64,000 nt of DNA, from assembly GCA_021568835.1 (NCBI GenBank), contig JAKGSH010000006.1, positions 48,437-112,436 of the forward strand, given 5' to 3'. Below, in pieces: positions 8,919 through 21,587 of the stretch. The DNA is from Streptomyces sp. Tue 6430. Its GTDB lineage: Bacteria > Actinomycetota > Actinomycetes > Streptomycetales > Streptomycetaceae. Made by a program: the position numbers and the translations under genes. Position 1 is the stretch's first letter; every line of letters starts with the position of its first letter. Below the pieces are notes generated by a model, which worked only from the letters and a program-made list of their open reading frames with translations, searched no databases and was not told where the DNA came from.

Positions 8919-11586
8919 CTAACCGAGCCTGATGCCCACGAGGCAGGTGTCGTCGTCCGTGTCGGACCTGCTGTAGGTCAGCAGCCGGTCCAGCTGCTGT
9001 TCCAGCGACGGCTGCGCCGCGCGGGCCTGGCGCAGCAGCTGCGTCAGCGACTCCTCCACCGACCGGTCCCGCCGCTCTATGAGGCCGTCGGTGTACATCA
9101 GCAGCGTGTCGTCGGCCTCCAGCTCGATCTCCGCCTCCTCGTACGACGTCTCCGGTACGGCGCCCAGCAGCATCCCGCTCAGCAGGGGCAGCGGGGCCGC
9201 GCCCGAGCCGCGCACCAGCACCGGCGGCAGGTGGCCCGCCCTGGCCCACCGCAGGGTGCGCCGCACCGGGTCGTACAGCCCGCACACCGCCGTCGCCGTG
9301 ACCGCGCCCGTCAGGTGGTGGGCGACGATGTTCAGCCACGACAGCAACTGGCCCGGGCCCGCGCCGGTCACGGCGAGACCGCGCAGCGCGTTGCGCAGCA
9401 CGACCATGCTGGTCGCCGCCTCGATGCCGTGCCCGGCCACGTCGCCGACGCACAGCAGCACCAGCCGGGACGGCAGCACGACGGCGTCGTACCAGTCGCC
9501 GCCCACGAGCTGCTCCTCCTCGGCCGGCCGGTAGCGGACCGCCACCTGGAGGCCCGCCATGTCCAGCGGCGCCCGTGTGGGCGGCATGATCGCGTTCTGG
9601 AGCTGGAGGGTCAGCCGGTTGCGCTCACTGGCCTGCTGCTCGGTCTGGGCGAGCTGGTCGCGGGTGGCGGCGAGCGCCACCTCCGTCCAGTGCTGGGAGG
9701 AGATGTCCTGGTACGCGCCGCGTACGGACACCAGCTGACCGTCGGTGTCCAGGACCGGCTCGGCGACGACGCGCACGTGCCGGGTCACCCCGTCCGGCCG
9801 CTGGAGCCGGAAGGCGACGGACGCCGGACGCAGCTGGTGCAGCAGGGTGCGCAGGAAGCGGCCGATGGGGACCGCGTCGTCCCCGTGGGCGTGGGCCCCC
9901 AGTTCCTCCAGCCGCACCGGAGGGTTCGACGGCTCCCGCCCGTACAGCGCGTACAGCTGTCCGTTCCACGTCGTCTCGCCCGTGAGGACGTTCTCCTCGA
10001 AGCCGCCGATCCGGCCGAGGCGCTGCGCGTGCTGCAACAGGCTCGCCAGCCGTGCCGTCTCGTCCTCGATGCGCCAGATGAGCAGCACGCAGGTGCCGTG
10101 CCGGCTGATGCTCAGGTCCGCGACCGCCGACAGCGGCACCTCGTCGACGAGCGCGGTCAGGCTCATGCGGCGGGCCCGGAACGGTTCGCCCGTCGCGTGG
10201 ACCCGCTCGATGCGCTGGAAGAGGTCGCTCTCGCCGGCCGCCATCGGGTAGGCCTCCAGCAGCAGGGCGCCGTTGACGACCGCCCGCGGCCGGCCCGCCG
10301 GGTCGAGGAAGTGGTCGTTGACGTGCTGGATGCGGAAGTCCACCAGCCGCCCCGCCGCGTCGACGACCGGCACGAGCACCAGCGCCGGGTCGTGCAGGCC
10401 GTCCGCGAGGTCCATCAGCTCGGCGGCGTCCGGCAGCACCCGCGGCTCCCGGTCGACGGCCTGGGCGCGGGGGTACGTCTGCAGCGTGTGCGCGCACAGC
10501 TCCGCGAGCGCCTCCACCTGGCGCACCACCTGGGGCGGCTGCGGCTCCAGGAACGAGGGCCAGGCGATCTCCAGGACACCGTGGATGCGGCCGCCGGTCC
10601 CGGCGGGGACGGCGACCCGGCCGCCCTCCGGGTGGGCCTGGCGGCCGATGGTGGGCAGCCCGGTCTGCGCGAGCGAGCCGATCCACTGGCCCGCGTGCTC
10701 GGTGAGGCCGAGCCGGCCCACCGTGGCGACGTCCGGCGGGACGTAGTGCCAGCGGGTTGCCTCGACGGGGGCGAAGCCGGCGCTGCCGGCGAGGGTCAGG
10801 GAGCCGTCGGAGCCCGCCGCCCAGATCGCCACCGCCACCGCGCCCAGCGGTTCCAGCGCGTGCTGGAGCAGCGAGTCGGCGACGGCCTGCGTGTCGTGGG
10901 CCGCCAGCGCCCCGCTCTCGGCGGCCCGCAGCCGCACGGCCGCGGACTCGTCGGCCGCCACGTGTCCCGTGACGGCCGCCAGGAAGGCGTCGGTGACCTC
11001 GGAGACCCGGTCCCTGGCGGCCTGGTTGATGACCTCCACCGCGAACTCCAGCGGCGTCGTCCCGGCCTGCCCGGCCAGTTCGGTGAGCTGCCGGGCCGCC
11101 TCCGCGGGCCCGCAGCCGAGCCGCTCCACGAGGATGCCCTTGGCCAGCTCGACCAGCGCCCGTCCCTCGGCCTCGGCCTGCGCCGCCCGTACCTCGCGCC
11201 GCAGCCGCTCCACGGTGGCCGCCAGACGTCCGACGGAGGAGGGCTCCTCCTTCCGGCCGGCCGCCGCGGGGGCGTGCCCGTGCGCCGTGCCGCCGGAGTC
11301 CGCCGTCGCCTCCGCCGGCGGCCCGGCGGCCGGGTCCTCGTCGGCGGGCCGGCCGGTCCGGACCCGTCGGCGAGGCCCTGTGCCGCACCGGGTGGCGCGG
11401 ACGACGAGGACGACGCGGCCGGGCCGCGGGCCGGCACGACGGGGTGCGCGACGCGCGACGCGGCGGCGTGTGCCGCGGTGGAGGGCGCTGCCGGGGCCGT
11501 CGGGACCGTCGGGGCCGCCGGTGACACGGACTCGGCCGGCCCGGCCGGGCCCCGGCCCGCTCGGGCTGTTCTTCGGACATGTTCAC
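8919..11586 (-). CDS. ANTAR-GAF-PAS-PAS-SpoIIE phosphatase, frameshifted twice
   Basis: A large multi-domain signalling phosphatase, 889 residues after two added bases (near 11530 and 11340). Order: Ala/Pro-rich N-terminus (1-110), ANTAR-like helical segment (about 125-185, ALVELAKGILVERLG), GAF (about 210-345), PAS-like regions (about 365-500 and 515-640), and SpoIIE/PP2C (about 655-889) with GGDWYDAV, CVGDVAGHG, MYTDGL and DDDTCLV. The GTG at 11586 (GTG AAC ATG) sits 9 bases after an AGGAG; the ATG at 11580 is an alternative. ANTAR domains usually bind RNA antiterminator hairpins; here it may serve as a signalling helix. It lies between the STAS gene and the hybrid kinase, so the STAS protein is a plausible substrate. 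That pairing is inference. Confidence 0.84.
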
Positions 11587-11638
11587 GTGCGATGACTCCT
11601 CGGCCGGTGCGCCTGGTGCTCGGACGGGCGGACCGCCC

Positions 11639-15900
<4,262 letters not shown>

Positions 15901-16114
15901 GCGTACCCTCGTTCCGCTCCCCAGGAGCCCCCGGCCGGGGGCTCGGAACCGGGCCGTCCCAAGGCAGACGGCACTCACCGGTCGTGCGTGCATTTCCGCA
16001 GTTCACGGATGTACGCGAAGAGATAAATACGCCGCAGGCTAACCCATCCGCCTGTGGCGGAACAAAGTATCGCGCCACCCGGGGCACACAGAAGATTCAC
16101 CGGGTGCGCACCGT

Positions 16115-16139
16115 GCATGCACGGCCGGGAACGGGGTAC
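16115..16139 (+). promoter_or_regulatory. SigB-type promoter candidate (GCAT-N15-GGGTAC)
   Basis: GCAT (16115-16118), 15 bases, GGGTAC (16134-16139): same spacing and -35 as the promoter of the STAS gene. No gene starts closely downstream; the next plus-strand start is at 16538, so it may be a distal promoter for that gene, drive a short RNA antisense to the sigma fragment, or be chance. The -35 overlaps a small palindrome, gtgcatgcac. Confidence 0.4.
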
Positions 16140-16214
16140 TCGTCTTGGTTTTCGCCGTACGGGGGCGGACCGTGCGGGGGCGGCTCGCCAGGCGACCTCG
16201 GCACCCGGCGGGCC

Positions 16215-16340
16215 GAGCCGCAGCCGCGCCACGATGCGGCTGATCGGACGGGAGACGTGCATCCGGGAGATGCCCGGTTCCCCGCCGATCTCGGCCCGCG
16301 TCCGCTCCTCGACGAACCGCAGGTGCAGGATCCGCCGGTC
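16215..16340 (-). pseudogene. Remnant of a SigB/SigF-family sigma factor (region 4 only)
   Basis: The minus strand codes for DRRILHLRFVEERTRAEI, a GISRMHVSRPISRIVARLR stretch and little else recognisable. This aligns with region 4.2 of stress sigma factors; compare ILYLRFFGGMTQSSIAEQLG and GISQMHVSRLLS in the intact sigma gene of this window at 33779-34570. Regions 2 and 3 are missing upstream, where the DNA is CCCGT repeats, and the sequence downstream is not sigma-like. I infer a decayed gene fragment. Confidence 0.72.
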
Positions 16341-16482
16341 ACGGGCTGCCCCTGCTTCCCCGTCCATGCCGCGACGGATGCGCCGCGCCGTCCCGCGCCG
16401 TCCTGTCCCGTCCCGTCCCGTTCTGTCCCGCGCCGTCCCCACCGCACGAACGGGTCGGGGGCCGGGCGGCGCGAAGCGCTCC

Positions 16483-16507
16483 GAATGCGGCCGCGGCGGC
16501 CGGGTAT
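16483..16507 (+). promoter_or_regulatory. Probable SigB-type promoter for the PRC-barrel gene (GAAT-N15-GGGTAT)
   Basis: GAAT (16483-16486), 15 bases, GGGTAT (16502-16507), matching GNNT-N14-16-GGGTAY. The -10 ends 30 bases before the GTG at 16538, leaving room for the GGGAG ribosome-binding site and a short leader. Position, spacing and sequence all fit. Confidence 0.65.
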
Positions 16508-16537
16508 CAGGGCTGTGGAACGCGAGAAGGGAGCAGC

Positions 16538-16909
16538 GTGACCATCGACACCATCTGGTCCTACCCGCCGGACAGCGGGCACGTCGAAGGACAGGACCTC
16601 ACGGGGTACGGGGTGACCGGGACCGACGGCACCCTGGGGCACATCGAACGGGAGGACGGCCACCACGGCATGTGGCACCTGGTCGTCGACACGGGCGTCT
16701 GGCTGTTCGGGAGGAGCGCGGTCGTGCCGGTGGGCGTCGTCACGTCCGTCGACGAGGCCGAACGGAAGATCTCGGTCGCCTGCACCGTGGACGAGGTCAA
16801 GGAGGCGCCGCGCTTCCGGACCGACAGCGAGACCATGGACCCCGACTACCTGGCGGCCGTCGCCGACTACTATCGACGGCTGATGCCGCACGGGACGACG
16901 ACCGCGTGA
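16538..16909 (+). CDS. PRC-barrel domain protein
   Basis: 123 residues, intact. A GTG start follows GGGAG at 16528-16532. The sequence has the beta-rich PRC-barrel pattern: GYGVTGTDGTLGHIE, HLVVDTGVWLFGRSAVVPVG, and VVTSVDEAERKISVACTVDEVKEAP. PRC-barrels bind RNA-processing or photosynthetic partners in other systems; in Streptomyces small single-domain members are common and of unknown role, often stress-induced. A SigB-type promoter sits directly upstream. The next gene (an ATPase) starts 44 bases later on the same strand and may be co-transcribed. Confidence 0.8.
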   Translation: MTIDTIWSYPPDSGHVEGQDLTGYGVTGTDGTLGHIEREDGHHGMWHLVVDTGVWLFGRSAVVPVGVVTSVDEAERKISVACTVDEVKEAPRFRTDSETMDPDYLAAVADYYRRLMPHGTTTA

Positions 16910-16953
16910 CCGTGCCCTGGTTTCCCTGAGGGTCGTGTCGTGAGGTTCGTGCC

Positions 16954-17391
16954 ATGAGGGGAGAAGAACCCCTGTCCACCCGGGCGGCTGAGACCGCCCG
17001 GGTGACGACCGCCGCATCCGCACGGGCCCACGTCCGCGGCCTGGTCGACGCCGACTGGGACGCGGCGACCCGGCCGGCCGCGGAACGCGACCTCATCGAC
17101 CTGCTGCTCGTCGTCTCGGAGCTGGTCGCCAACGCCGTCCGGCACGGCGGCGGCCTGGCCGGCTTCGAGGCGACCCCGGCACGGAACGGGGTACGGCTGT
17201 CCGTCCACGACCGCAGCGACGTCGTGCCCGAGGCGGCGTACGGGCCCGGCACCCTTCCCGCCGGCCATCACGGCAGCGGCTACGGCTGGCCGCTGATCCT
17301 CCGGCCGGCCCGCGACATCAGCATCCGTCCCCGTCCCTGCGGCGGGAAGACGGTCACCGTGCTCGTACCGGTCGGGACCGAGGCCCCCTGA
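16954..17391 (+). CDS. RsbW-like ATP-binding protein (GHKL fold, anti-sigma/kinase type)
   Basis: 145 residues, intact. N-box LLVVSELVANAVRHGGG (residues about 49-65), G1-like VHDRSDVVP and G2-like GHHGSGYGWPL, as in the Streptomyces family of short HATPase proteins related to RsbW/SpoIIAB. Such proteins bind a sigma factor or STAS partner, with or without kinase activity. G1 lacks the usual DxGxG, so catalysis is doubtful. Start: ATG at 16954; a weak GAGG precedes it. It follows the PRC-barrel gene on the same strand and faces a second ATPase gene tail to tail. Confidence 0.78.
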   Translation: MRGEEPLSTRAAETARVTTAASARAHVRGLVDADWDAATRPAAERDLIDLLLVVSELVANAVRHGGGLAGFEATPARNGVRLSVHDRSDVVPEAAYGPGTLPAGHHGSGYGWPLILRPARDISIRPRPCGGKTVTVLVPVGTEAP

Positions 17392-17442
17392 CGGACGGGC
17401 CCGCGGCCCGCGGCCGGATCCGTGCCCGCGGCTCCGCCCCGC

Positions 17443-17877
17443 TCACCACGGCAGGAAGACGTGTACGTCCTTTCCCTCGTCCGCGGAGACCACGCTCACC
17501 TGGCTGCACAGCGTGTGGATCAGGTGCCAGCCGATGCCGCCGCCTCCGGCGTCGGGGTGGAAGGGCCGCGGGGCCGGCGCCGCGGGGTTGGTGTCGTGCA
17601 GGGTCACGTGCACCCCGTCGAAGGTGGGCCGCAGGTGCAGGGAGAAAGGGCCCGGCGCGTACTGGACGGCGTTGGAGGCCAGCTCCGTGACGATCAGCAC
17701 GATGTCGTGCCAGCACTCCGGCGCCGCGGGCGGGGCCGCGCGGGCGAGGACGCGGAGGAAGTCCTCCGCCGCCAGGCGCGCGCCCGTCACATCCTGCGGT
17801 TCACCCGCGAAACGGGCGCTGCGGCCCGGAACCGCCCAGGAGGCCGGGGAGTTGTTGCCACGGGGCTCGGTTGCCAT
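17443..17877 (-). CDS. RsbW-like ATP-binding protein (GHKL fold)
   Basis: 144 residues from ATG at 17877. N-box DIVLIVTELASNAVQYAPG; G1 region LHDTNPAAP; G2 GGGGIGWHLIHTLC; closing VSADEGKDVHVFLPW. A longer frame upstream is open, but it is low in conserved sequence and the ATG has an AGGGGG at a usable distance. It is convergent with the ATPase gene ending at 17391. The partner is unknown; the STAS proteins of this window are candidates by proximity. Confidence 0.78.
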   Translation of the reverse strand: MATEPRGNNSPASWAVPGRSARFAGEPQDVTGARLAAEDFLRVLARAAPPAAPECWHDIVLIVTELASNAVQYAPGPFSLHLRPTFDGVHVTLHDTNPAAPAPRPFHPDAGGGGIGWHLIHTLCSQVSVVSADEGKDVHVFLPW

Positions 17878-18081
17878 GTCGTCGTGCGGCCCCCTGTCCG
17901 GGACCGTCGTCCTTTCTCGTGCGGCTCTCTCGTCGCCACTCCACAGGGTTCCCTGGGCGGCGCGGCCTACGCACACCGCGCCCGGCGGCGGCACCCGGCC
18001 ACGCACGGTGACCGCAGGGCCGCGGGACGTGTGCCGCGTCCTCCTCGGCGCGCCGGGCGTGCGGCGGGTGACCGCGGCCCG

Positions 18082-19985
18082 TCAGCGGAACACGTTGTCG
18101 GCGTCGTCCCAGCTCAGCACCTCCGCCGCCGGGTTCTCCCGGGGCACCCGCGTGCGGGCCTGGTACATCGCCTCGATCTCGGCCGCGTAGTGCTGCACGA
18201 TCGAGTCGCGACGCAGCTTCATCGACGGCGTCAGCAACCCGTTGGCCTGGTCGAACGGCTCCGGCAGGACCCGGAAGACCCGGATCGACTCCGCGCGGGA
18301 CACCGCGTTGTTGGCCGAGGCCACCGCCCGCCCGACCTCCTCCCGCAGCGCGTTCTCCTCCCGCGCCTCCCGGCCGGAGCCGTCACCCCCGTACGGCGGC
18401 AGGTTGCGGCGCCAGTGCGCGAGGAACTCCGGGTCCAGCGTGATCAGCGCGCCCACGCAGGGCCGGTTGTCGCCGACGACCACCGCCTGGTGGACGAGCG
18501 GGTGCAGTCGCAGCCGCTGCTCCAGCACGGCCGGCGCCACGCTCTTGCCGCTGCTGGTGATGATCACGTCCTTCTTGCGGCCCGTGATGGTCAGATAGCC
18601 CTCGGTGTCCACGTGACCGAGGTCTCCGGTGGCCAGCCAGCCGCGCCGGAACGCGGCCCGGGTGGCGGCGTCGTCGTTGACGTAGCCCTGGAACAGCGAC
18701 GGGCCGCGCACCAGGATCTCCCCGTCGTCGGCCACCCGGATCTCCGTGCCCGGCAGGGCCTGCCCGACCGTCCCCGACTTCTCCCGGCCGAGCGGCTGCA
18801 TGGTGATCCCGCCGCCGGTCTCCGTCAGGCCGTACCCGTCGTGGACGTAGATGCCGATGCCCTCGTAGAAGAGGGACAGGTCGCGGTGGAGCGGTGAACC
18901 GCCCGACGTCGCCCGGTGCACGCGGCCGCCCAGGGCGGCGCGGAGCCTGCGGTACACCGTCCGTTCGTACAGGGCGTGCTGGAGCCGCAGGTCGAGGCCG
19001 GGGCCCGAGCCCCGGCCGAGTCGCTGCCGTTCGACGGCCGCCGCGAAGTCACGGGCGGTGCCCGCGGCCCGCTCGAACAGCGTGCCGCGGCCCCCCTCCT
19101 GGGCCGCCCGCAGGAAGTTCTTGTAGATCTTCTCGAAGACCGACGGGACGCCGTACAGGTAGGTCGGACGGAAGGAGCGGAGGGCCTCGGAGAGAGCGTC
19201 CCCGCCCAGGTCCGGTGCGTGGCCCATCAGGATCCCGCCGCGCAGGCACAGCCCCTGGATCATCAGCCCGTACACGTGGGAGAACGGCAGGAAGGCGAGG
19301 ACGGACGGCTGCTGCCCGGGCGGCGCCGCGGTGTTCCCCCAGCCGGCCAGCAGGGTGTCGCAGGGGGAGGCCAGGCTGCGGTGGGTGAGCGCGCAGCCCA
19401 GGGGGCGGCCCGAGGTGCCGGAGGTGTACGCGATCACCGCGGTGGAGTCCGGCAGCACGATCCGGCGCAGCGAGTCCACGGTGGTCCGCGGGATCACCTC
19501 GCCGCGCCGCGCGAGGTCCTCGAACGCCCCGGCGTCGAGCTGCCAGACGTGCCGCAGGGCCGGCAGCACCGCGCACACCGAGCCGACCGTCATGACGCTC
19601 TGCTCGTCCTCGACGACCACTCCCACGCAGCCCGCGTCCCGCAGGATCCACTCGACCTGGTCGCGCGAGGCCGTCGGATGGAGGGGCACGACCTCGGCGC
19701 CCACCGCCCACAGGGCATGGGCGAGCACCGTCCACTCGTAGCGGGTGCGCACCATGACCGCCACCCGGTGTCCCGGCGACATCCCCGAGGCGACGAGCCC
19801 CTTGGCCAGGTCCAGGACCTCGTCCCGCAGTTCCGCCGCCGTCACCTCCTCCCACGGCCCGGAGCGGGCGGACCGGCGCGCGAGCACCGGCAGGGCCGGG
19901 GTGCGGGCGGCTGTCTCGAAAACGCTGTCGGCGAGCCCTCCGGTCAGGGGCGAGGCGGCGGGGGAGCGAGGGCGACGTCGCGCAT
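18082..19985 (-). CDS. Long-chain acyl-CoA synthetase (AMP-forming ligase), frameshifted near the start
   Basis: Activates fatty acids to acyl-CoA via acyl-AMP. Signature motifs: phosphate loop AYTSGTSGRPLG (residue about 190; TSGTTG-like), GYGLTETGGG (about 390), GWLATGDLGHVD, and GRKKDVIITSSGKSVAP (about 470), whose usual terminal Asn is Ser here. Start: ATG at 19985 (MRDVALAP) lies 6 bases after AGGAG and matches the N-terminus of this FadD15-like family. A frame break near 19965 must be bridged by one base, giving 634 residues. The ATG at 20036 has no ribosome-binding site. It is a single gene with no obvious operon partner. Confidence 0.88.
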
Positions 19986-20156
19986 GCGCTGCTCCTGACG
20001 GGTACGGGCTGTGACTTCGTCGACGAGGACGGTCATCGACGGGGGTCGAATGTAGCTCAGGCAGGAGTGGTTGTGGCCGGGAACGCACAACTATTCCGCG
20101 CGGATGATCTCGGTGCCGGGCTGTTGACGGACCGCCGGTCCGGGGACTCGGGACAC

Positions 20157-20390
20157 ATGACCCACATCAATCCGGACCCCGACCCGCAGCGCAGTACCGG
20201 ACTCGAACCGGGTGGCGGCGTTCCGCCGGGCGAGACCCCGCCCGCGGAGAGCAGCATGCCCGAGGCCGGACCCCGGGAGACCCACAATCCCCCCACGGGC
20301 TGGGCCAAGGGCCCGCTCACCCTGATCATCGTCGTCGCCGTGCTCGTCGCGGCCTTCTTCCTGGCCTACGCCCTGATCCTCATCTTCTGA
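20157..20390 (+). CDS. DUF6480 small membrane protein
   Basis: 77 residues. The N-terminal 50 are hydrophilic and Pro/Gly-rich (GLEPGGGVPPGETPPAES), followed by GWAKGP and one transmembrane helix (about 53-76, LTLIIVVAVLVAAFFLAYAL) ending two residues later. This is the pattern of the short Streptomyces DUF6480 family, function unknown. The ATG at 20157 was chosen because the conserved block starts there. It is divergent from the acyl-CoA ligase and convergent with the YbdK-type gene. Confidence 0.75.
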   Translation: MTHINPDPDPQRSTGLEPGGGVPPGETPPAESSMPEAGPRETHNPPTGWAKGPLTLIIVVAVLVAAFFLAYALILIF

Positions 20391-20441
20391 ATCCCCGTCC
20401 TGCGACCACGCGGCCCGCGCGGACCGTGCCGTCCTCGCGGG

Positions 20442-21530
20442 TCAGCCCTGGGTGTGCCGTACGCAGCCGGTGACGACCTCGCGCAGGCTGCCCGTGCGCT
20501 CCCACAGTTCGCGCTGCACCGTCGCGCCGTTGCCGTGCCGCAGCAGGTCCGCGCAGGCCGCGCGGACCCGTTCCAGGTCCCCGTGGTCGGCCAGCGCCCG
20601 CGCCACGTGATCGAGCAGGGCCCCCACCACCGCCTCGGCCGGCGCGGGCCGCATGGTCACGGGGTGCAGCAGATCTCCGGTGAGGCCCGACTTCGCGGCC
20701 CGCCAGCCCGCCAGCCGGAGCAGACTCACACTGTGGTCCACCGACTCCACACCCGCCCTCCACTCGCGGGCCGCCGTCTCGACGAGCCCGCGCACCAGGG
20801 CGGCGACGAGCACGGCGGTCTCCGCGCGCAGGCAGACGTCCGAGACCCGGACCTCCACCGTCGGATAGCGGGCCGACAGCCGGGCGTCGAAGTAGACCAT
20901 CGCCTCGTCGAGGACGGTCCCGGTGGCCACCATGTCCGCCACCCGCCGGTGGTAGCGTTCCGCCGAACCGAACAGCTCGGTCGGACCGGCCGACGGCCAG
21001 CGCTGCCACACCCGGCTGCGATAGCTGCTGTACCCCGTCTCGTTGCCCTGCCAGAACGGCGAGTTGGCGCTCAGCGCCGGCAGCACCGGCAGCCACGGAC
21101 GGATCCGGTCGAGGACCGCGACGCCCTCCTCGTCCGACTCCACCGACACGTGCACGTGGCAGCCGCAGACGAGCTGTTCACGGGTGGCGATGCCGTACTG
21201 CTCCGCCATCCACCGGTAGCGCCGGTTCATGCCGACGGAGGGGCGCACCGGCAGCGGCGACGTCGCCAGCGCCGCCACGGTGCACCCGATCTCCCCGGCG
21301 TGCCGGGCCGCCTCCGCGCGGATGCGGACGATCTCCTCGCCGAGCTCGTCCATGCCCGACTGCGGCCGGGTGGCGAACTCCAGCATCTGGTTGTGGAGTT
21401 CCTTCTCGAAGACGTCCTGTTCCGCCCGGTCCCGGGTGGCCCGGGCGAGAACAGCGGCGGAGAGCGCCCGCGGCTCTCCCGTCTCCGGGTCGACGAGGAG
21501 GAGTTCCTCCTCGACTCCTACGGTGCGCAC
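20442..21530 (-). CDS. YbdK-type carboxylate-amine ligase (glutamate-cysteine ligase 2 family)
   Basis: 362 residues, intact, GTG start at 21530 with GAAGGG upstream. Motifs: GVEEELLLVDPETGE at the N-terminus, ELHNQMLEFATRP, VCGCHVHVSVES (about 121-132, metal/ATP contacts), WQGNETGYSSYRSRVWQRWP, and YFDARLSARYPTVEVRVSD. In E. coli, YbdK has weak glutamate-cysteine ligase activity; actinobacterial members are mostly unassigned, so the substrate is open. It is 58 bases downstream of glgB on the same strand and could be read through from that operon. Confidence 0.87.
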   Translation of the reverse strand: MRTVGVEEELLLVDPETGEPRALSAAVLARATRDRAEQDVFEKELHNQMLEFATRPQSGMDELGEEIVRIRAEAARHAGEIGCTVAALATSPLPVRPSVGMNRRYRWMAEQYGIATREQLVCGCHVHVSVESDEEGVAVLDRIRPWLPVLPALSANSPFWQGNETGYSSYRSRVWQRWPSAGPTELFGSAERYHRRVADMVATGTVLDEAMVYFDARLSARYPTVEVRVSDVCLRAETAVLVAALVRGLVETAAREWRAGVESVDHSVSLLRLAGWRAAKSGLTGDLLHPVTMRPAPAEAVVGALLDHVARALADHGDLERVRAACADLLRHGNGATVQRELWERTGSLREVVTGCVRHTQG

Positions 21531-21587
21531 GTGATGCAGCCCTTCTCCGGCAGGTGGTACGCACCCGACTGCCCGGTCCGGCCCGGT

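Larger units (their letters stand above)
15901..16537. other. Regulatory/intergenic region between kinase and PRC-barrel gene
   Basis: 637 bases with no intact gene. It holds the kinase promoter region on the minus strand (relatively AT-rich, 15990-16090), a sigma-factor region 4 fragment (16215-16340), two SigB-type promoter candidates on the plus strand, and CCCGT-rich short repeats at about 16388-16441 that disrupt any frame upstream of the sigma fragment. Confidence 0.7.

Noticed and set aside
15903..15908. GGGTAC on the minus strand just before the kinase ATG as a SigB-type -10
   Set aside because: Only two bases separate it from the start codon and no GNNT lies 14-16 bases upstream.
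20036..20036. ATG at 20036 as start of the acyl-CoA ligase
   Set aside because: No ribosome-binding site; the ATG at 19985 has AGGAG at proper distance and matches the family N-terminus.
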